Below, one piece after another: positions 1 to 8,220 of a DNA stretch of 64,000 nucleotides (its first letter is position 1; each line of letters opens with the position of its first letter). A model generated the notes under the pieces. It had not been told where the DNA came from, made no database searches, and worked only from the letters and a program-made list of their open reading frames with translations. The DNA is from Bacteroidia bacterium (GTDB lineage: Bacteria > Bacteroidota > Bacteroidia > AKYH767-A > OLB10), in the NCBI GenBank assembly GCA_037045145.1, contig JBAOIA010000005.1:1-64000 (forward strand), given 5' to 3'. Position numbers and translations under genes: made by a program.

Positions 1-1223
1 TACTTTTATACTCCCCTCTCCCAATGGAGAGGGGTCGGGGGTGAGGTTTGTAAGCGTATCACACACACTTCCTGCTAACGCTCCCAAATCATACTTGGGG
101 TTATTAGGCAAACCTAAATATGTACGTTTACCGCCTAAGTAAAAACTGAAGGGCTGAAAGTTACAGGTAGCTCCTAAACTATTAGGCTCATTAATTACTC
201 CCAAATTCATGTTTATGTAATTATACATGGTGTCTGCATAAGGATAGCTGTTTGCAGTGAGACTTTTGTAGGCACGACTAAAATATATTTTACCATCAGG
301 AGCAAGTTTTAATCCTCCTCCGGCATATTTAGGATAATTAATAGCCCATATTGTATCTTTGCTTGTAGCAATATTTGCAACATTCAAATCATATTGATAT
401 AATAATGTTGAAGTATCGCTTGCAGTAATATAAAGCTTACTTTCATCAGGCGAAAAGGCAACACTCCACAATGCCGGTGAGGGCGATACTAATACTCCGG
501 TTTGTATGTGATGTTGTAATGTTAACTGCCCTGTACATTTGTCAAAATTCAAAATTTCTATCAGTCCGTTATAACTGGTTACAGCAACTTTATTTCCCGA
601 ATGTGAAAATGCAATATCAGCATTGTTAGAATAGATAGGACCACCTACATTTTGCTGAGTGTAATTACTTATGCCGGATGGGGTTATTAAATAAGTTAAA
701 AACTCATTGGAAGGATTAAACTGTGGGTCGCGCCTGAATATTACCCACCAGTCTCTCCCATTGCCATGCTTTACAGCATTCAAACAATCCACCATAGGAA
801 AGCTTTGCAATTGAACGTTTTTAACAGTTACATCACCCAATCCATTATTTAGTTTCATATCAATAATGCTGTAATAAATACCATAAAATGAGGTTACTCC
901 CAGTGAAAACAAATAATATGTGCTGTCATTTATGGGATTAGGAACAATTATTAATTCATTATACCATCCTTCTCCTGCGATTGCATCACCATTTGACATT
1001 AGACTATTTTGTGAATCATAAACTAAGGTGCTATAAGTTCCCGATGCTGCCCTTGTATTGGCGTAAAATAATAAATTTCCTGAAACATCAGCAATAGACA
1101 CACAACTGCCTCTGGTTCTTAATCCGGTAGCAATTGGTACAGGGTTAGATGGTATATTAAAATCAATCCCTGCTGAATCTCCAAAACACCAAACAGAATT
1201 CTTGTTTTGTGAAAAGCAAAAAA
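1..1223 (-). pseudogene. T9SS-type secreted propeller-like protein, 5' end lost at IS insertion, 3' end outside window
   Basis: The minus strand is open from about 1220 to the left edge and reads as a paralogue of the three genes at 3073-8162. It begins CFSQNKNSVWCFGDSAGIDF, where SQ looks like the end of a signal peptide. Shared landmarks follow: GNLLFYAN, KHGNGRDWWVIF, NFDKCTGQL, AFSPDESKLY and KLAPDGKIYFS, then GSVCDTLTNL. The start codon and most of the signal peptide are absent: an IS1182-type element begins at 1224, and only 15 bases separate its far end from the next gene's stop. The sorting domain would lie beyond base 1. The gene is probably dead unless transcribed from the IS. Family assignment rests on similarity to the neighbours. 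Confidence 0.75.
11..46. repeat. Palindromic repeat inside coding sequence
   Basis: CCCCTCTCC and GGAGAGGGG flank CAAT and are followed by TCGGGGGTGAGG. It sits in frame just after the conserved CDTLTNL of the truncated propeller gene, where the sorting-domain linker would begin. Repeats of this general type are common in Bacteroidota genomes. Confidence 0.7.
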
Positions 1224-3057
1224 AAGAGGCTGTCTCAAAAGTAGGCAGCCTCTTTTGATTTTTTAGAAAATCAAAGGTTATTAACAAAAAAAGAATAGTT
1301 ATCCAAAAGGGAAAGAAGGAAAGGTGATGCAACTAAATTTGTTGCATGAGCAAAACCAATATAGTATTCAAACCATATCAGTTTAATCCGCAAATGTTGT
1401 TGCCACCGAGTTTTGATGAACTCATTGATAAGAATCATCCGGTGCGTGTAGTACAACAAATCATCAGCGAAATTAAAATAGATGGGCTGATTGATCAGTA
1501 TAAAGGAGGTGGTACAAGTTCATATCATCCACGTATGCTATTAAGCGCCATTGTGTTCGCTTATTTAAGCAATACGTACAGCAGTCGTAAAATAGAAGCG
1601 GCCCTGAAAGAGAACATCCATTACATGTGGCTAACGGGTATGAGTACACCGGATCATAATACGATTAACCGTTTTCGCAGTTCGAAATTAAAAAATGAGA
1701 TTAAAGAAATATTTGCCCAGGTGGTAACCCTGTTGGTAAAGGAAGAACTGGTTAGTATAGAAGAAGTTTATACCGATGGCACCAAGATAGAAGCCAATGC
1801 CAACAAATACACCTTTGTGTGGGGCAAAGCCATCAAAACGCAAAAGGAAAAAATAGCAAAACAGTTAGAAGCGTTGTGGAACTACAGCCAGCAAGTTGCC
1901 GTAGAAGAATTAAAAGATACCGAACCGATTGATTTTAAGAACATCGATGCAGCAAAAGTAAAAGCTGTGGCAGCGCAGATTGATGAGGCATTGAAAAACA
2001 AACAGGTTGAAAAAAAAACTCTTGACCAAATCAAAAAAGCAAAAACCGATTTTGTAAAGCGCATGGAAAAGTATGAGCAACAAGAGGCCATACTGGGTAA
2101 TCGAAACAGTTACAGCAAAACCGATCCGGATGCAACTTTTATGCGTATGAAGGAAGACCACATGCGTAACGGACAACTTAAAGCCGGATATAATTTACAA
2201 GCCAGTTCATGTCCCGGTAAAAAAATATTTTGTGTGAACTACAGCTTGCATCAAAAACCAACCGACACCACTACTCTCATTCCGCACATCAATCAATATC
2301 AACAACTTTACGGTAGTTATCCAAAGAGCATCACAGCAGATGCCGGATACGGGTCGCACGAAAACTATCAGTTCCTGCAAAACAACAGCATTGAGGGCTA
2401 TGTTAAATACAACACCTTTGATAAAGAACAAAAGCGCAAAGCCACCTATAAGAAAGGATTTAAGAGTGATGAACTTTATTACAATAAGGAGCAAGATTGC
2501 TACTACTGCCCAATGGGTCAACGCATGCAATACATCAGTACTTCAACACGCACAACCGAAAATGGATATACACAACAGGTAAAAAAATACCAGACGCAAA
2601 ACTGCAACGGATGCCCGTTAAGAAGCGTATGTCATCAATCAAAAAACAACAGAACAATCGAAGTCAATCAGCAACTGATCCAACTGAAAAATAAAGCCAA
2701 TGAAAATTTGAAAAGTGAACAAGGCATCGCCCATCGAAAAAAAAGATGCTACACCATAGAGCCTGTGTTTGCTTGCCTCAAGCAAAACAAAAATTTTAAA
2801 CGGTTCATGCTGCGATCTATTCCTAAAGTAGAGATAGAGGCCGGATTGTGCCTGATCGGATTTAATCTCAAACAAAAAGCACTCTTGAACTGAAAAAAAT
2901 CAAAAAAAGGATGTCATAATCATTAAAAACATCTCCTAATGCACCATAACGTCCTTCAGGAATAAAAATAAAACTTGATTTCTTTTTAATCATCTGCCTC
3001 TATAAAGCAGTATATAAAAAAAGGCTGCCTCAATTTATTGTTTTGAGACAGCCTCTT
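1224..3057 (+). mobile_element. IS1182-family insertion sequence
   Basis: The element of about 1.83 kb has terminal inverted repeats AAGAGGCTGTCTCAAAA (1224-1240) and its exact reverse complement (3041-3057). Each end is also part of a hairpin: AAGAGGCTG pairs with CAGCCTCTT at 1224-1254, and a similar imperfect stem-loop lies at 3020-3057. Such hairpins could block outside transcription into the transposase. One transposase gene fills the middle. I could not find a clear target duplication, so the exact borders are uncertain by a few bases. Confidence 0.8.
1346..2893 (+). CDS. IS1182-family DDE transposase
   Basis: This 515-residue transposase catalyses cut-and-paste movement of the surrounding IS. 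The N-terminus (about residues 15-110) is a DUF772-like region with HPRMLLSAIVFAYLSNTYSS and PDHNTINRFR. Likely catalytic residues are Asp in VYTDGTKIEANANKY, Asp in SITADAGYGSHENY, and Glu in the C-terminal TIEPVFACLKQNKNFKRF. A zinc-finger-like Cys cluster, CYYCPMG then CNGCPLRSVC, precedes the last block. The length is normal for the family and no frame is broken, so it looks intact. It is the only gene in the element and is transcribed against the surrounding cargo genes. The start ATG follows GGAAAGGTG by about 20 bases. Confidence 0.93.
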   Translation: MSKTNIVFKPYQFNPQMLLPPSFDELIDKNHPVRVVQQIISEIKIDGLIDQYKGGGTSSYHPRMLLSAIVFAYLSNTYSSRKIEAALKENIHYMWLTGMSTPDHNTINRFRSSKLKNEIKEIFAQVVTLLVKEELVSIEEVYTDGTKIEANANKYTFVWGKAIKTQKEKIAKQLEALWNYSQQVAVEELKDTEPIDFKNIDAAKVKAVAAQIDEALKNKQVEKKTLDQIKKAKTDFVKRMEKYEQQEAILGNRNSYSKTDPDATFMRMKEDHMRNGQLKAGYNLQASSCPGKKIFCVNYSLHQKPTDTTTLIPHINQYQQLYGSYPKSITADAGYGSHENYQFLQNNSIEGYVKYNTFDKEQKRKATYKKGFKSDELYYNKEQDCYYCPMGQRMQYISTSTRTTENGYTQQVKKYQTQNCNGCPLRSVCHQSKNNRTIEVNQQLIQLKNKANENLKSEQGIAHRKKRCYTIEPVFACLKQNKNFKRFMLRSIPKVEIEAGLCLIGFNLKQKALLN

Positions 3058-3072
3058 AGTAAACATTTTAAA

Positions 3073-4650
3073 TTATTTAATAACCACAAACCGCTTTTTA
3101 AAGTATTCGCCTGTTTCATTCTTTATTCTAATATTATACACTCCGTCAGAAAGCGAAGATACATCTATTACACCACTGCTGCTATTATTTTGCTTTTTCA
3201 ATAATAACCTGCCGTAAAGGTCATAAACCTGCATTTCGTTTTTGCCTTCAGGCATTCCGCTAGCATACAATGTACTGTTGGCGGGGTTGGGATATAACCT
3301 CCCTCCCTCCCAATAGCTATCGGGATTCTCCAAAGGAGAGGGAGCAACACCTGTGATTGTATCACACACACTTCCTGTTAACGCTCCCAAATCATAATCG
3401 GGATTATTGGGTAAACCTAAATATGTACGTTTACCGCCTAAGTAAAAACTGAAGGGCTGAAAATCACATGCCGTACCTAAACTATCAGGCTGGTTTATTA
3501 CTGACAAGTTCATGTTGTACATATTATAAACAGTATCCTGATATGGGTAAGGTGTTTGAAAGCCATTAAAATACCAATTGGAAAGATAAATTTTGTTATC
3601 AGGCGCTAATTTTAATTCTCCTCCGGCTTCTAATGGATAACTTAATGAATAAATAGTATCCTTGCTTGCAGCAATATTTGGTGAATTCAAATCATATTGA
3701 AAAAGGTAAGTTGGTGTTTCGTTTGTGGAAACATATAATTTACTTGCATCGGGAGAAAATGCACAACTCCAAAAATATTTTGCAGGAGGAATAGTGGGTT
3801 CAGGCTCAATAATAATTGGATTACTCAATAAACCATTACATCTATCAAAATTGAAAAGTTCTAGCAATCCCATAAGATTTGAGAACACTACTTTATCTCC
3901 CAATTGTGAAAAACAAATTTGTCCATTGTTTGTATGATTTTGTGAACCTATGGATTGAACGGAAAAATTTTGAATACCGTAAGGAGTTATTAAGTAAGTG
4001 TACCAATCATTGTTTGAACTGCCTACAGAAAAATCACTTTTCCTAAATATTACCCACCAGTCTCTGCCGTTGGCATGTTTGCAGGCTGTTATGCGTCCAA
4101 GTATTAACGTATCGTTTATAATATTTATATTTTTTGCATTGGGAAGCACACCCCCCCTCCCGCTGTCAAGCGAGGCATCTATTATGCTGTACGTTAAATG
4201 AAAAGGTTGTGCATCATTAAACTGACTATTATAAATAAACTCTTCAGCGCTTTCAGAAATCACATAATAAAACCGCGAGGTATCACTGAAAGGTAAAAAT
4301 AATGCTGCTTGCGAAAAGCCTAAGCCTCCCGGGTAATAAGACAGTGTATAATAGCCCGGGTTAAAGTTTTGGCTGTTGAGCAAGGTATCGTTATCTTTAT
4401 TGGCAATATATTGCCCGTTGGTATAAAACAGCAGGTTGCCTGTCGTATCGCATATTGAAGCATGGGTAATAAAAAACGGCATTTCACGATAATATCGTAC
4501 CGTATCGGGCTGCCCATTTGAGAAATCAAAATAAAAATAATCAGGATTAGGAAAAGATCTGTATCCCATGGGCCAGATGTTATCACGTTTCTGACTATGG
4601 ACAGTCGTTGACAGCAAACCGAATAATAATATGAATACCGCTTTTTTCAT
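3073..4650 (-). CDS. Secreted propeller-like protein with T9SS type A sorting domain
   Basis: This 525-residue protein begins with a clear signal peptide (MKKAVFILLFGLLSTTVHSQ). The body has propeller-like blocks such as FSPDASKLYVSTNE, LFQYDLNSPNIA and KLAPDNKIYLSNWYFNG. The last about 75 residues (from YPNPANSTLY to FKKRFVVIK) form a T9SS type A sorting domain. The protein is therefore expected to be exported and attached to the surface or released. It is the most divergent intact member of the four-gene tandem family; its sorting domain differs from that of the next two copies. A palindromic repeat (3300-3343) encodes the linker. The coding strand carries a run of seven G where two paralogues have eleven. 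The function is unknown. Confidence 0.85.
   Translation of the reverse strand: MKKAVFILLFGLLSTTVHSQKRDNIWPMGYRSFPNPDYFYFDFSNGQPDTVRYYREMPFFITHASICDTTGNLLFYTNGQYIANKDNDTLLNSQNFNPGYYTLSYYPGGLGFSQAALFLPFSDTSRFYYVISESAEEFIYNSQFNDAQPFHLTYSIIDASLDSGRGGVLPNAKNINIINDTLILGRITACKHANGRDWWVIFRKSDFSVGSSNNDWYTYLITPYGIQNFSVQSIGSQNHTNNGQICFSQLGDKVVFSNLMGLLELFNFDRCNGLLSNPIIIEPEPTIPPAKYFWSCAFSPDASKLYVSTNETPTYLFQYDLNSPNIAASKDTIYSLSYPLEAGGELKLAPDNKIYLSNWYFNGFQTPYPYQDTVYNMYNMNLSVINQPDSLGTACDFQPFSFYLGGKRTYLGLPNNPDYDLGALTGSVCDTITGVAPSPLENPDSYWEGGRLYPNPANSTLYASGMPEGKNEMQVYDLYGRLLLKKQNNSSSGVIDVSSLSDGVYNIRIKNETGEYFKKRFVVIK
3300..3343. repeat. Palindromic repeat, long form, inside coding sequence
   Basis: CTCCCTCCC, then an inner palindrome ATAGCTAT, then GGATTCTCC and GGAGAGGGAG. 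It encodes the linker PSPLENPDSYWEGG just before the sorting domain. Nearly the same sequence occurs at 6850-6893 in another paralogue. Confidence 0.75.
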
Positions 4651-4668
4651 TTAACGCTATATAAAAAT

Positions 4669-4701
4669 AAGAAAGGGCTGCTCTGTATGCAACCCTTTCT
4701 T
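4669..4701. terminator. Hairpin terminator between tandem T9SS genes
   Basis: AAGAAAGGG (4669-4677) pairs with CCCTTTCTT (4693-4701), with T-rich tracts on both strands outside the stem. It lies just downstream of the sorting-domain relic on the minus strand, in the same place as the hairpins after the other paralogues. Confidence 0.7.
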
Positions 4702-4706
4702 GTTTT

Positions 4707-4823
4707 TTATTTCACAATTATCAGCTTCCCGTTCTTAATTACTTTTCCATTGCCTTTTATGCAGTAAAAATAACTGCCCTGAGCCGCTTCTATTGCAAGC
4801 GTTGTTACCAGCGCATCGGGAAG
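4707..4823 (-). pseudogene. Orphan C-terminal tail of a T9SS sorting domain
   Basis: The 38 codons before the stop at 4707 read LPDALVTTLAIEAAQGSYFY followed by CIKGNGKVIKNGKLIIVK. This nearly matches the C-terminus of the beta-helix protein at 8221. Here it is cut off from any body: a palindromic repeat lies directly upstream and the next gene already has its own complete sorting domain and stop at 4858. A longer open frame runs back to 4928, but that part only overlaps the neighbouring gene in another frame. I read it as the leftover end of a replaced sorting domain. Confidence 0.65.
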
Positions 4824-4857
4824 AAAGCCCCTCCAACCTCCCCGAATGGGGAGGCTC
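4824..4857. repeat. Palindromic repeat joining gene end and sorting-domain relic
   Basis: CCTCCCC (4837-4843) and GGGGAGG (4848-4854) flank GAAT, preceded by AAGCCCCTCCAA. It abuts the stop codon of the upstream gene at 4858 and the relic tail at 4823. The same unit is at 6578-6611 in the same relation. Confidence 0.75.
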
Positions 4858-6402
4858 TTAATGTATGACAACAAGTTTTTTCTGTGTAACATAATTTCCT
4901 GATGTAATGATACATTGATAAACTCCATTGCTCAACTTAGGCAATGAAATAAATTGGAGTGTACTCCATTGAGGCAAGTTTTGAGAATACACGGCTCTGC
5001 CGTTTATATCAAAAATTTCCAATTTTCCACTTGTATTTTGCGGCAACTCATAACTCACAATAAAATTACCATTATTAGGATTAGGCATTACCCTTACTCC
5101 CCCTTTAGGGGGCTGGGGGGTATAGGTGAGGTTTGTAAGTGTATCACACGCACTACCCACTAACCTCCCTAAACGGTAATTAGGTAAGTTAGGAACGGTA
5201 GTATTACCAATATTATTATGCGGTAATCCATAACTGTGCTGGTTAAAATTACATGATGCTCCTAAGCTGTCAGGATATTCTATTACATGAAGACTGCGGT
5301 TACCTCCCCAAGTGCTTAAATATATTTTTCCATCAGGTCCAAGTTGGTTGATAAAAAAATAAGTTTGAAACGGATCCACAAAGCTATCATACACTGCAAC
5401 CAATATTCCCGAACTGTCAATATTGGCGGCATAAGTATCGTACTGATAGCCGCGCATGTAGGTATTGGCATATAAAAACCTGCTGTTTGGCGAAAAACTG
5501 CAACCCAATGCCCAGTTATAACCGGGGTTTATGGGAATATTTACCGTTTGCGCATTGCTGAACATACCCGTGCAACGGTCAAAATCCAGCACTTCCATTA
5601 TACGGCTCGGACCTACCGTTGCATACTTGCTTCCGTCAGGCGAAAAACACGCCATGCCGGCAATATCAAAATCATCATAACCGAATGGCGTTAAAATTTT
5701 TGCAGGAAACAAAGAGCCTATCTGTTGTGTGTAGGGTCCGTAAACACCGCTTTCAGTAAACAGCAACTTGTAATATACATCGGAATAATATTTATGCACC
5801 ACCACCCACCAGTCTCTGCCATTGGCATGTTTGCAGGCTGTTATGCGTCCAAGCAGTAACGTATCGTTTATAATATTTATATTTTTTGCATTGGGAAGCC
5901 CCCCCCCCCGCCCGCTGTCAAGCGTGGCGTCTATTATGCTGTACGTTAAATAAAATGGCTGGGCATCTAAAACAGAATCTTTATTAATAAACTCTTCAGC
6001 GCTTTCAGAAACCACATAATAAAACTGCGAGGTATCACTGAAAGGTAAAAACAATGCCGCCTGTGAAAACCCTAAACCAACTGGAGAGTAATACTGTGTA
6101 TAATATCCCGGGTTAAAATTCTGGCTGTTTAACAAGGTATCACCATCAGCATTGGCTATCCATTCACCATTGGTATAAAAAAGTAAATTACCTGCTGTGT
6201 CGCAAATGCTGGCATTAGTAATATACATGGGCATTTTACGGTATTGGACAACCGTATCAGGATTGCCGTTTGTAAAATCCATATAATAGTAATTGCTATA
6301 AGGAATAAAAGCAGCATAAATACCCATCATCCATATATTATCTCTGTGTTGACTATGAGCCGACATAGAAATAATACTGAGTATGATTGCAATTTTTTTC
6401 AT
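4858..6402 (-). CDS. Secreted propeller-like protein with T9SS type A sorting domain
   Basis: This 514-residue protein is counted from the ATG at 6402, which opens a signal peptide MKKIAIILSIISMSAHSQ; an in-frame TTG four codons earlier is less likely. The body shares GNLLFYTNGEWIANADGDTL, KHANGRDWWVVVHKYYSD and FSPDGSKYATVGPSRIMEVL almost exactly with the gene at 6612-8162, so the two are recent duplicates. The end, from MPNPNNGNFIVSYELPQNTS to TQKKLVVIH, is the sorting domain. An 11-C run on the plus strand (5899-5909) encodes the RGGG segment. The linker before the sorting domain is made by a palindromic repeat (5095-5132). The cargo function is unknown. Confidence 0.85.
   Translation of the reverse strand: MKKIAIILSIISMSAHSQHRDNIWMMGIYAAFIPYSNYYYMDFTNGNPDTVVQYRKMPMYITNASICDTAGNLLFYTNGEWIANADGDTLLNSQNFNPGYYTQYYSPVGLGFSQAALFLPFSDTSQFYYVVSESAEEFINKDSVLDAQPFYLTYSIIDATLDSGRGGGLPNAKNINIINDTLLLGRITACKHANGRDWWVVVHKYYSDVYYKLLFTESGVYGPYTQQIGSLFPAKILTPFGYDDFDIAGMACFSPDGSKYATVGPSRIMEVLDFDRCTGMFSNAQTVNIPINPGYNWALGCSFSPNSRFLYANTYMRGYQYDTYAANIDSSGILVAVYDSFVDPFQTYFFINQLGPDGKIYLSTWGGNRSLHVIEYPDSLGASCNFNQHSYGLPHNNIGNTTVPNLPNYRLGRLVGSACDTLTNLTYTPQPPKGGVRVMPNPNNGNFIVSYELPQNTSGKLEIFDINGRAVYSQNLPQWSTLQFISLPKLSNGVYQCIITSGNYVTQKKLVVIH
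5095..5132. repeat. Palindromic repeat, CCCCCTTTAGGGGG type, inside coding sequence
   Basis: CTCCCCCTTTAGGGGGCTGG is followed by GGGGTATAGGTGAGG. It encodes TPQPPKGG in the linker between the propeller body and the sorting domain, the position used by other repeat types in the paralogues. Confidence 0.7.
5899..5909. repeat. Run of 11 C (11 G on coding strand) within a T9SS cargo gene
   Basis: Eleven uninterrupted C on the plus strand lie about a third of the way into the gene at 4858-6402 and encode glycines in SGRGGGLPN. A gain or loss of one base would frameshift the protein before its sorting domain. Confidence 0.85.
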
Positions 6403-6425
6403 TATCCTTTCCAAACAAAAATAAA

Positions 6426-6452
6426 AAAGGGCTGCTCTGTTTGCAACCCTTT
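6426..6452. terminator. Hairpin terminator between tandem T9SS genes
   Basis: AAAGGG (6426-6431) pairs with CCCTTT (6447-6452), with A-rich and T-rich flanks. Its loop CTGCTCTGTTTGCAA is nearly the loop of the hairpin at 4669-4701, so the two terminators are duplicated with the genes. Confidence 0.65.
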
Positions 6453-6460
6453 CTTGTTTT

Positions 6461-6577
6461 TTATTTCACAATTACCAACTTCCCGTTCTTAATTATTTTT
6501 CCATTGCCTTTTATGCAGTAAAAATAACTGCCCGGTGATACTTCCAATGAAATGTTTGTTACCAGCGCATCGGGAAG
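6461..6577 (-). pseudogene. Orphan C-terminal tail of a T9SS sorting domain (second copy)
   Basis: The 38 codons before the stop at 6461 read LPDALVTNISLEVSPGSYFY and then CIKGNGKIIKNGKLVIVK. The frame has no body upstream: a palindromic repeat separates it from the complete gene ending at 6612. It parallels the relic at 4707-4823 but has diverged in the middle, as expected for sequence no longer under selection. A short overlapping frame extends to 6682 but is not believed. Confidence 0.65.
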
Positions 6578-6611
6578 AAAGCCCCTCCAACCTCCCCGAA
6601 GGGGGAGGCTC
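6578..6611. repeat. Palindromic repeat joining gene end and sorting-domain relic
   Basis: CCTCCCC (6591-6597) and GGGGAGG (6602-6608) flank GAAG. It is a near copy of 4824-4857 and likewise abuts the stop codon of the next gene at 6612. Confidence 0.75.
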
Positions 6612-8162
6612 TTAATGTATGACAACAAGTTTTTTCTGTGTAACATAATTTCCTGATGTGATGATACATTGATAAACTCCATTTGAAATTTTCGGAATGG
6701 AAATATTTTGCAACGTACTCCATTGAGGCAAGTTTTGGGAATACACGGCTCTGCCGTTTATATCAAAAATTTCTAACTTGCCTTTTGTATTTTGCGGCAA
6801 CTCATAACTTACAATAAAATTACCTGCATTAGGATTAGGCATTACCCTTACTCCCTCCCGATAGCTATCGGGATTCTCCAAAGGAGAGGGAGCTATGCCT
6901 GTAAGCGTATCGCACGCACTACCAACCAACCTCCCTAAGCGGTAATTAGGTAAATTAGGAACACTATTATTACCTATAGATTGCGGTAATATATAACTGT
7001 GCTGATTAAAATTACATGATACTCCTAAGCTGTCAGGATATTCTATTACATGAAGGCTACGGTTACCTCCCCAAGTGCTTAAATATATTTTCCCATCAGG
7101 TCCAAGCTGGTTGATAAAAAAATAAGTTTGAAACGGATCAACAAAGCTATCATATACAGCAACCAATATTCCTGAACTGTCGATGTTTGCAGCATAGGTA
7201 TCATACTGATAGCCGCGCTGATAGGTATTGGCATATAAAAACCTGCTGTTTGGCGAAAAACTGCAACCCAATGCCCAGTTATAACCGGGGTTTATGGGAA
7301 TATTTACCGTTTGCGCATTGCTGAACATACCTGTGCAACGGTCAAAATCCAGCACTTCCATTATACGGCTCGGACCCACCGTTGCATATTTGCTGCCGTC
7401 AGGCGAAAAACACGCCATGCCGGCAATATCAAAATCATCATAACCGAATGGCGTTAAAATTTTTGCAGGAAACAAAGAGCCTATCTGCTGCGTGTAGGGT
7501 CCGTAAACACCGTTTTCGGTAAACAGCAGCTTGTAATATATATCGGAATAGTATTTATGCACCACCACCCACCAGTCTCTGCCGTTGGCATGTTTGCAGG
7601 CTGTTATGCGTCCAAGCAGTAACGTATCGTTTATAATATTTATGTTTTTTGCATTAGGAAGCCCCCCCCCCCGTCCGCTGTCAAGCGAGGCGTCTATTAT
7701 GCTGTACGTTAAATAAAACGGTTGTGCATCATACGCAGAGTCTTTATTAATAAATAGTTCAGCGCTTTCAGAAACCACATAATAAAGCCGCGAGGTATCA
7801 CTGAAAGGTAAAAACAATGCCGCCTGTGAAAACCCTAAACCAACTGGAGAGTAATACTGTGTATAATATCCCGGGTTAAAATTCTGGCTGTTTAACAAGG
7901 TATCGCCATCAGCATTGGCTATCCATTCACCATTGGTATAAAAAAGTAAATTACCTGCTGTGTCGCAAATGCTGGCATTAGTAATAAAAAAGGACATTTT
8001 ACGATAGTGTCTAATTGTATCGGGAAAACCATTAGAAAAATCAAGATAATAATAATTAGAAGAAGGTTGATTATTAAATCCTAACATCCATATATTATCT
8101 TGCTTTTGCGCATGGCATACGGATATAAAAAAACACAGGATAAAAACGATATTTTTTTTCAT
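6612..8162 (-). CDS. Secreted propeller-like protein with T9SS type A sorting domain
   Basis: This 516-residue protein is counted from the ATG at 8162, which gives a signal peptide MKKNIVFILCFFISVCHAQ; the frame upstream is only the terminator of the next gene. The body is nearly the same as in 4858-6402, including the DFDRCTGMFSNAQTVNIPIN stretch and CSFSPNSRFLYANTY. The sorting domain runs from MPNPNAGNFIVSYELPQNTK to TQKKLVVIH. An 11-C run (7662-7672) and a long palindromic repeat (6850-6893) lie inside the gene. It is probably exported by T9SS and surface-exposed. The main divergence from its twin is at the N-terminus (NQPSSNYYYLDFSNG against FIPYSNYYYMDFTNG). Confidence 0.85.
   Translation of the reverse strand: MKKNIVFILCFFISVCHAQKQDNIWMLGFNNQPSSNYYYLDFSNGFPDTIRHYRKMSFFITNASICDTAGNLLFYTNGEWIANADGDTLLNSQNFNPGYYTQYYSPVGLGFSQAALFLPFSDTSRLYYVVSESAELFINKDSAYDAQPFYLTYSIIDASLDSGRGGGLPNAKNINIINDTLLLGRITACKHANGRDWWVVVHKYYSDIYYKLLFTENGVYGPYTQQIGSLFPAKILTPFGYDDFDIAGMACFSPDGSKYATVGPSRIMEVLDFDRCTGMFSNAQTVNIPINPGYNWALGCSFSPNSRFLYANTYQRGYQYDTYAANIDSSGILVAVYDSFVDPFQTYFFINQLGPDGKIYLSTWGGNRSLHVIEYPDSLGVSCNFNQHSYILPQSIGNNSVPNLPNYRLGRLVGSACDTLTGIAPSPLENPDSYREGVRVMPNPNAGNFIVSYELPQNTKGKLEIFDINGRAVYSQNLPQWSTLQNISIPKISNGVYQCIITSGNYVTQKKLVVIH
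6850..6893. repeat. Palindromic repeat, long form, inside coding sequence
   Basis: Same type as 3300-3343: CTCCCTCCCG, inner palindrome ATAGCTAT, then GGATTCTCC and GGAGAGGGAG. It encodes PSPLENPDSYREG before the sorting domain. Confidence 0.75.
7662..7672. repeat. Run of 11 C (11 G on coding strand) within a T9SS cargo gene
   Basis: Same position in the protein and same length as the run at 5899-5909. The two copies differ at several other third positions nearby, so the tract length has been kept or has reverted independently. Confidence 0.85.
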
Positions 8163-8180
8163 TATTAAAATTATATTTAA

Positions 8181-8218
8181 AAAATCAAAGGCTGCCATAT
8201 ATGGCAGCCTTTGATTTT
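8181..8218. terminator. Perfect 38-bp palindrome, likely terminator
   Basis: The two 19-base halves are exact reverse complements, centred on CATATATG, with stem core AAAGGCTGCC and GGCAGCCTTT and T-tracts on both ends. It lies three bases from the stop at 8221 and upstream of the gene starting at 8162, so it should end minus-strand transcription from the beta-helix gene. Confidence 0.8.
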
Positions 8219-8220
8219 CT

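Noticed and set aside
1224..1254. Hairpin as a native terminator of the T9SS cluster
   Set aside because: It shares 17 exact bases with the far end of the IS in inverted order, so it belongs to the element; the same goes for 3020-3057, though that one also lies where other cluster terminators lie.
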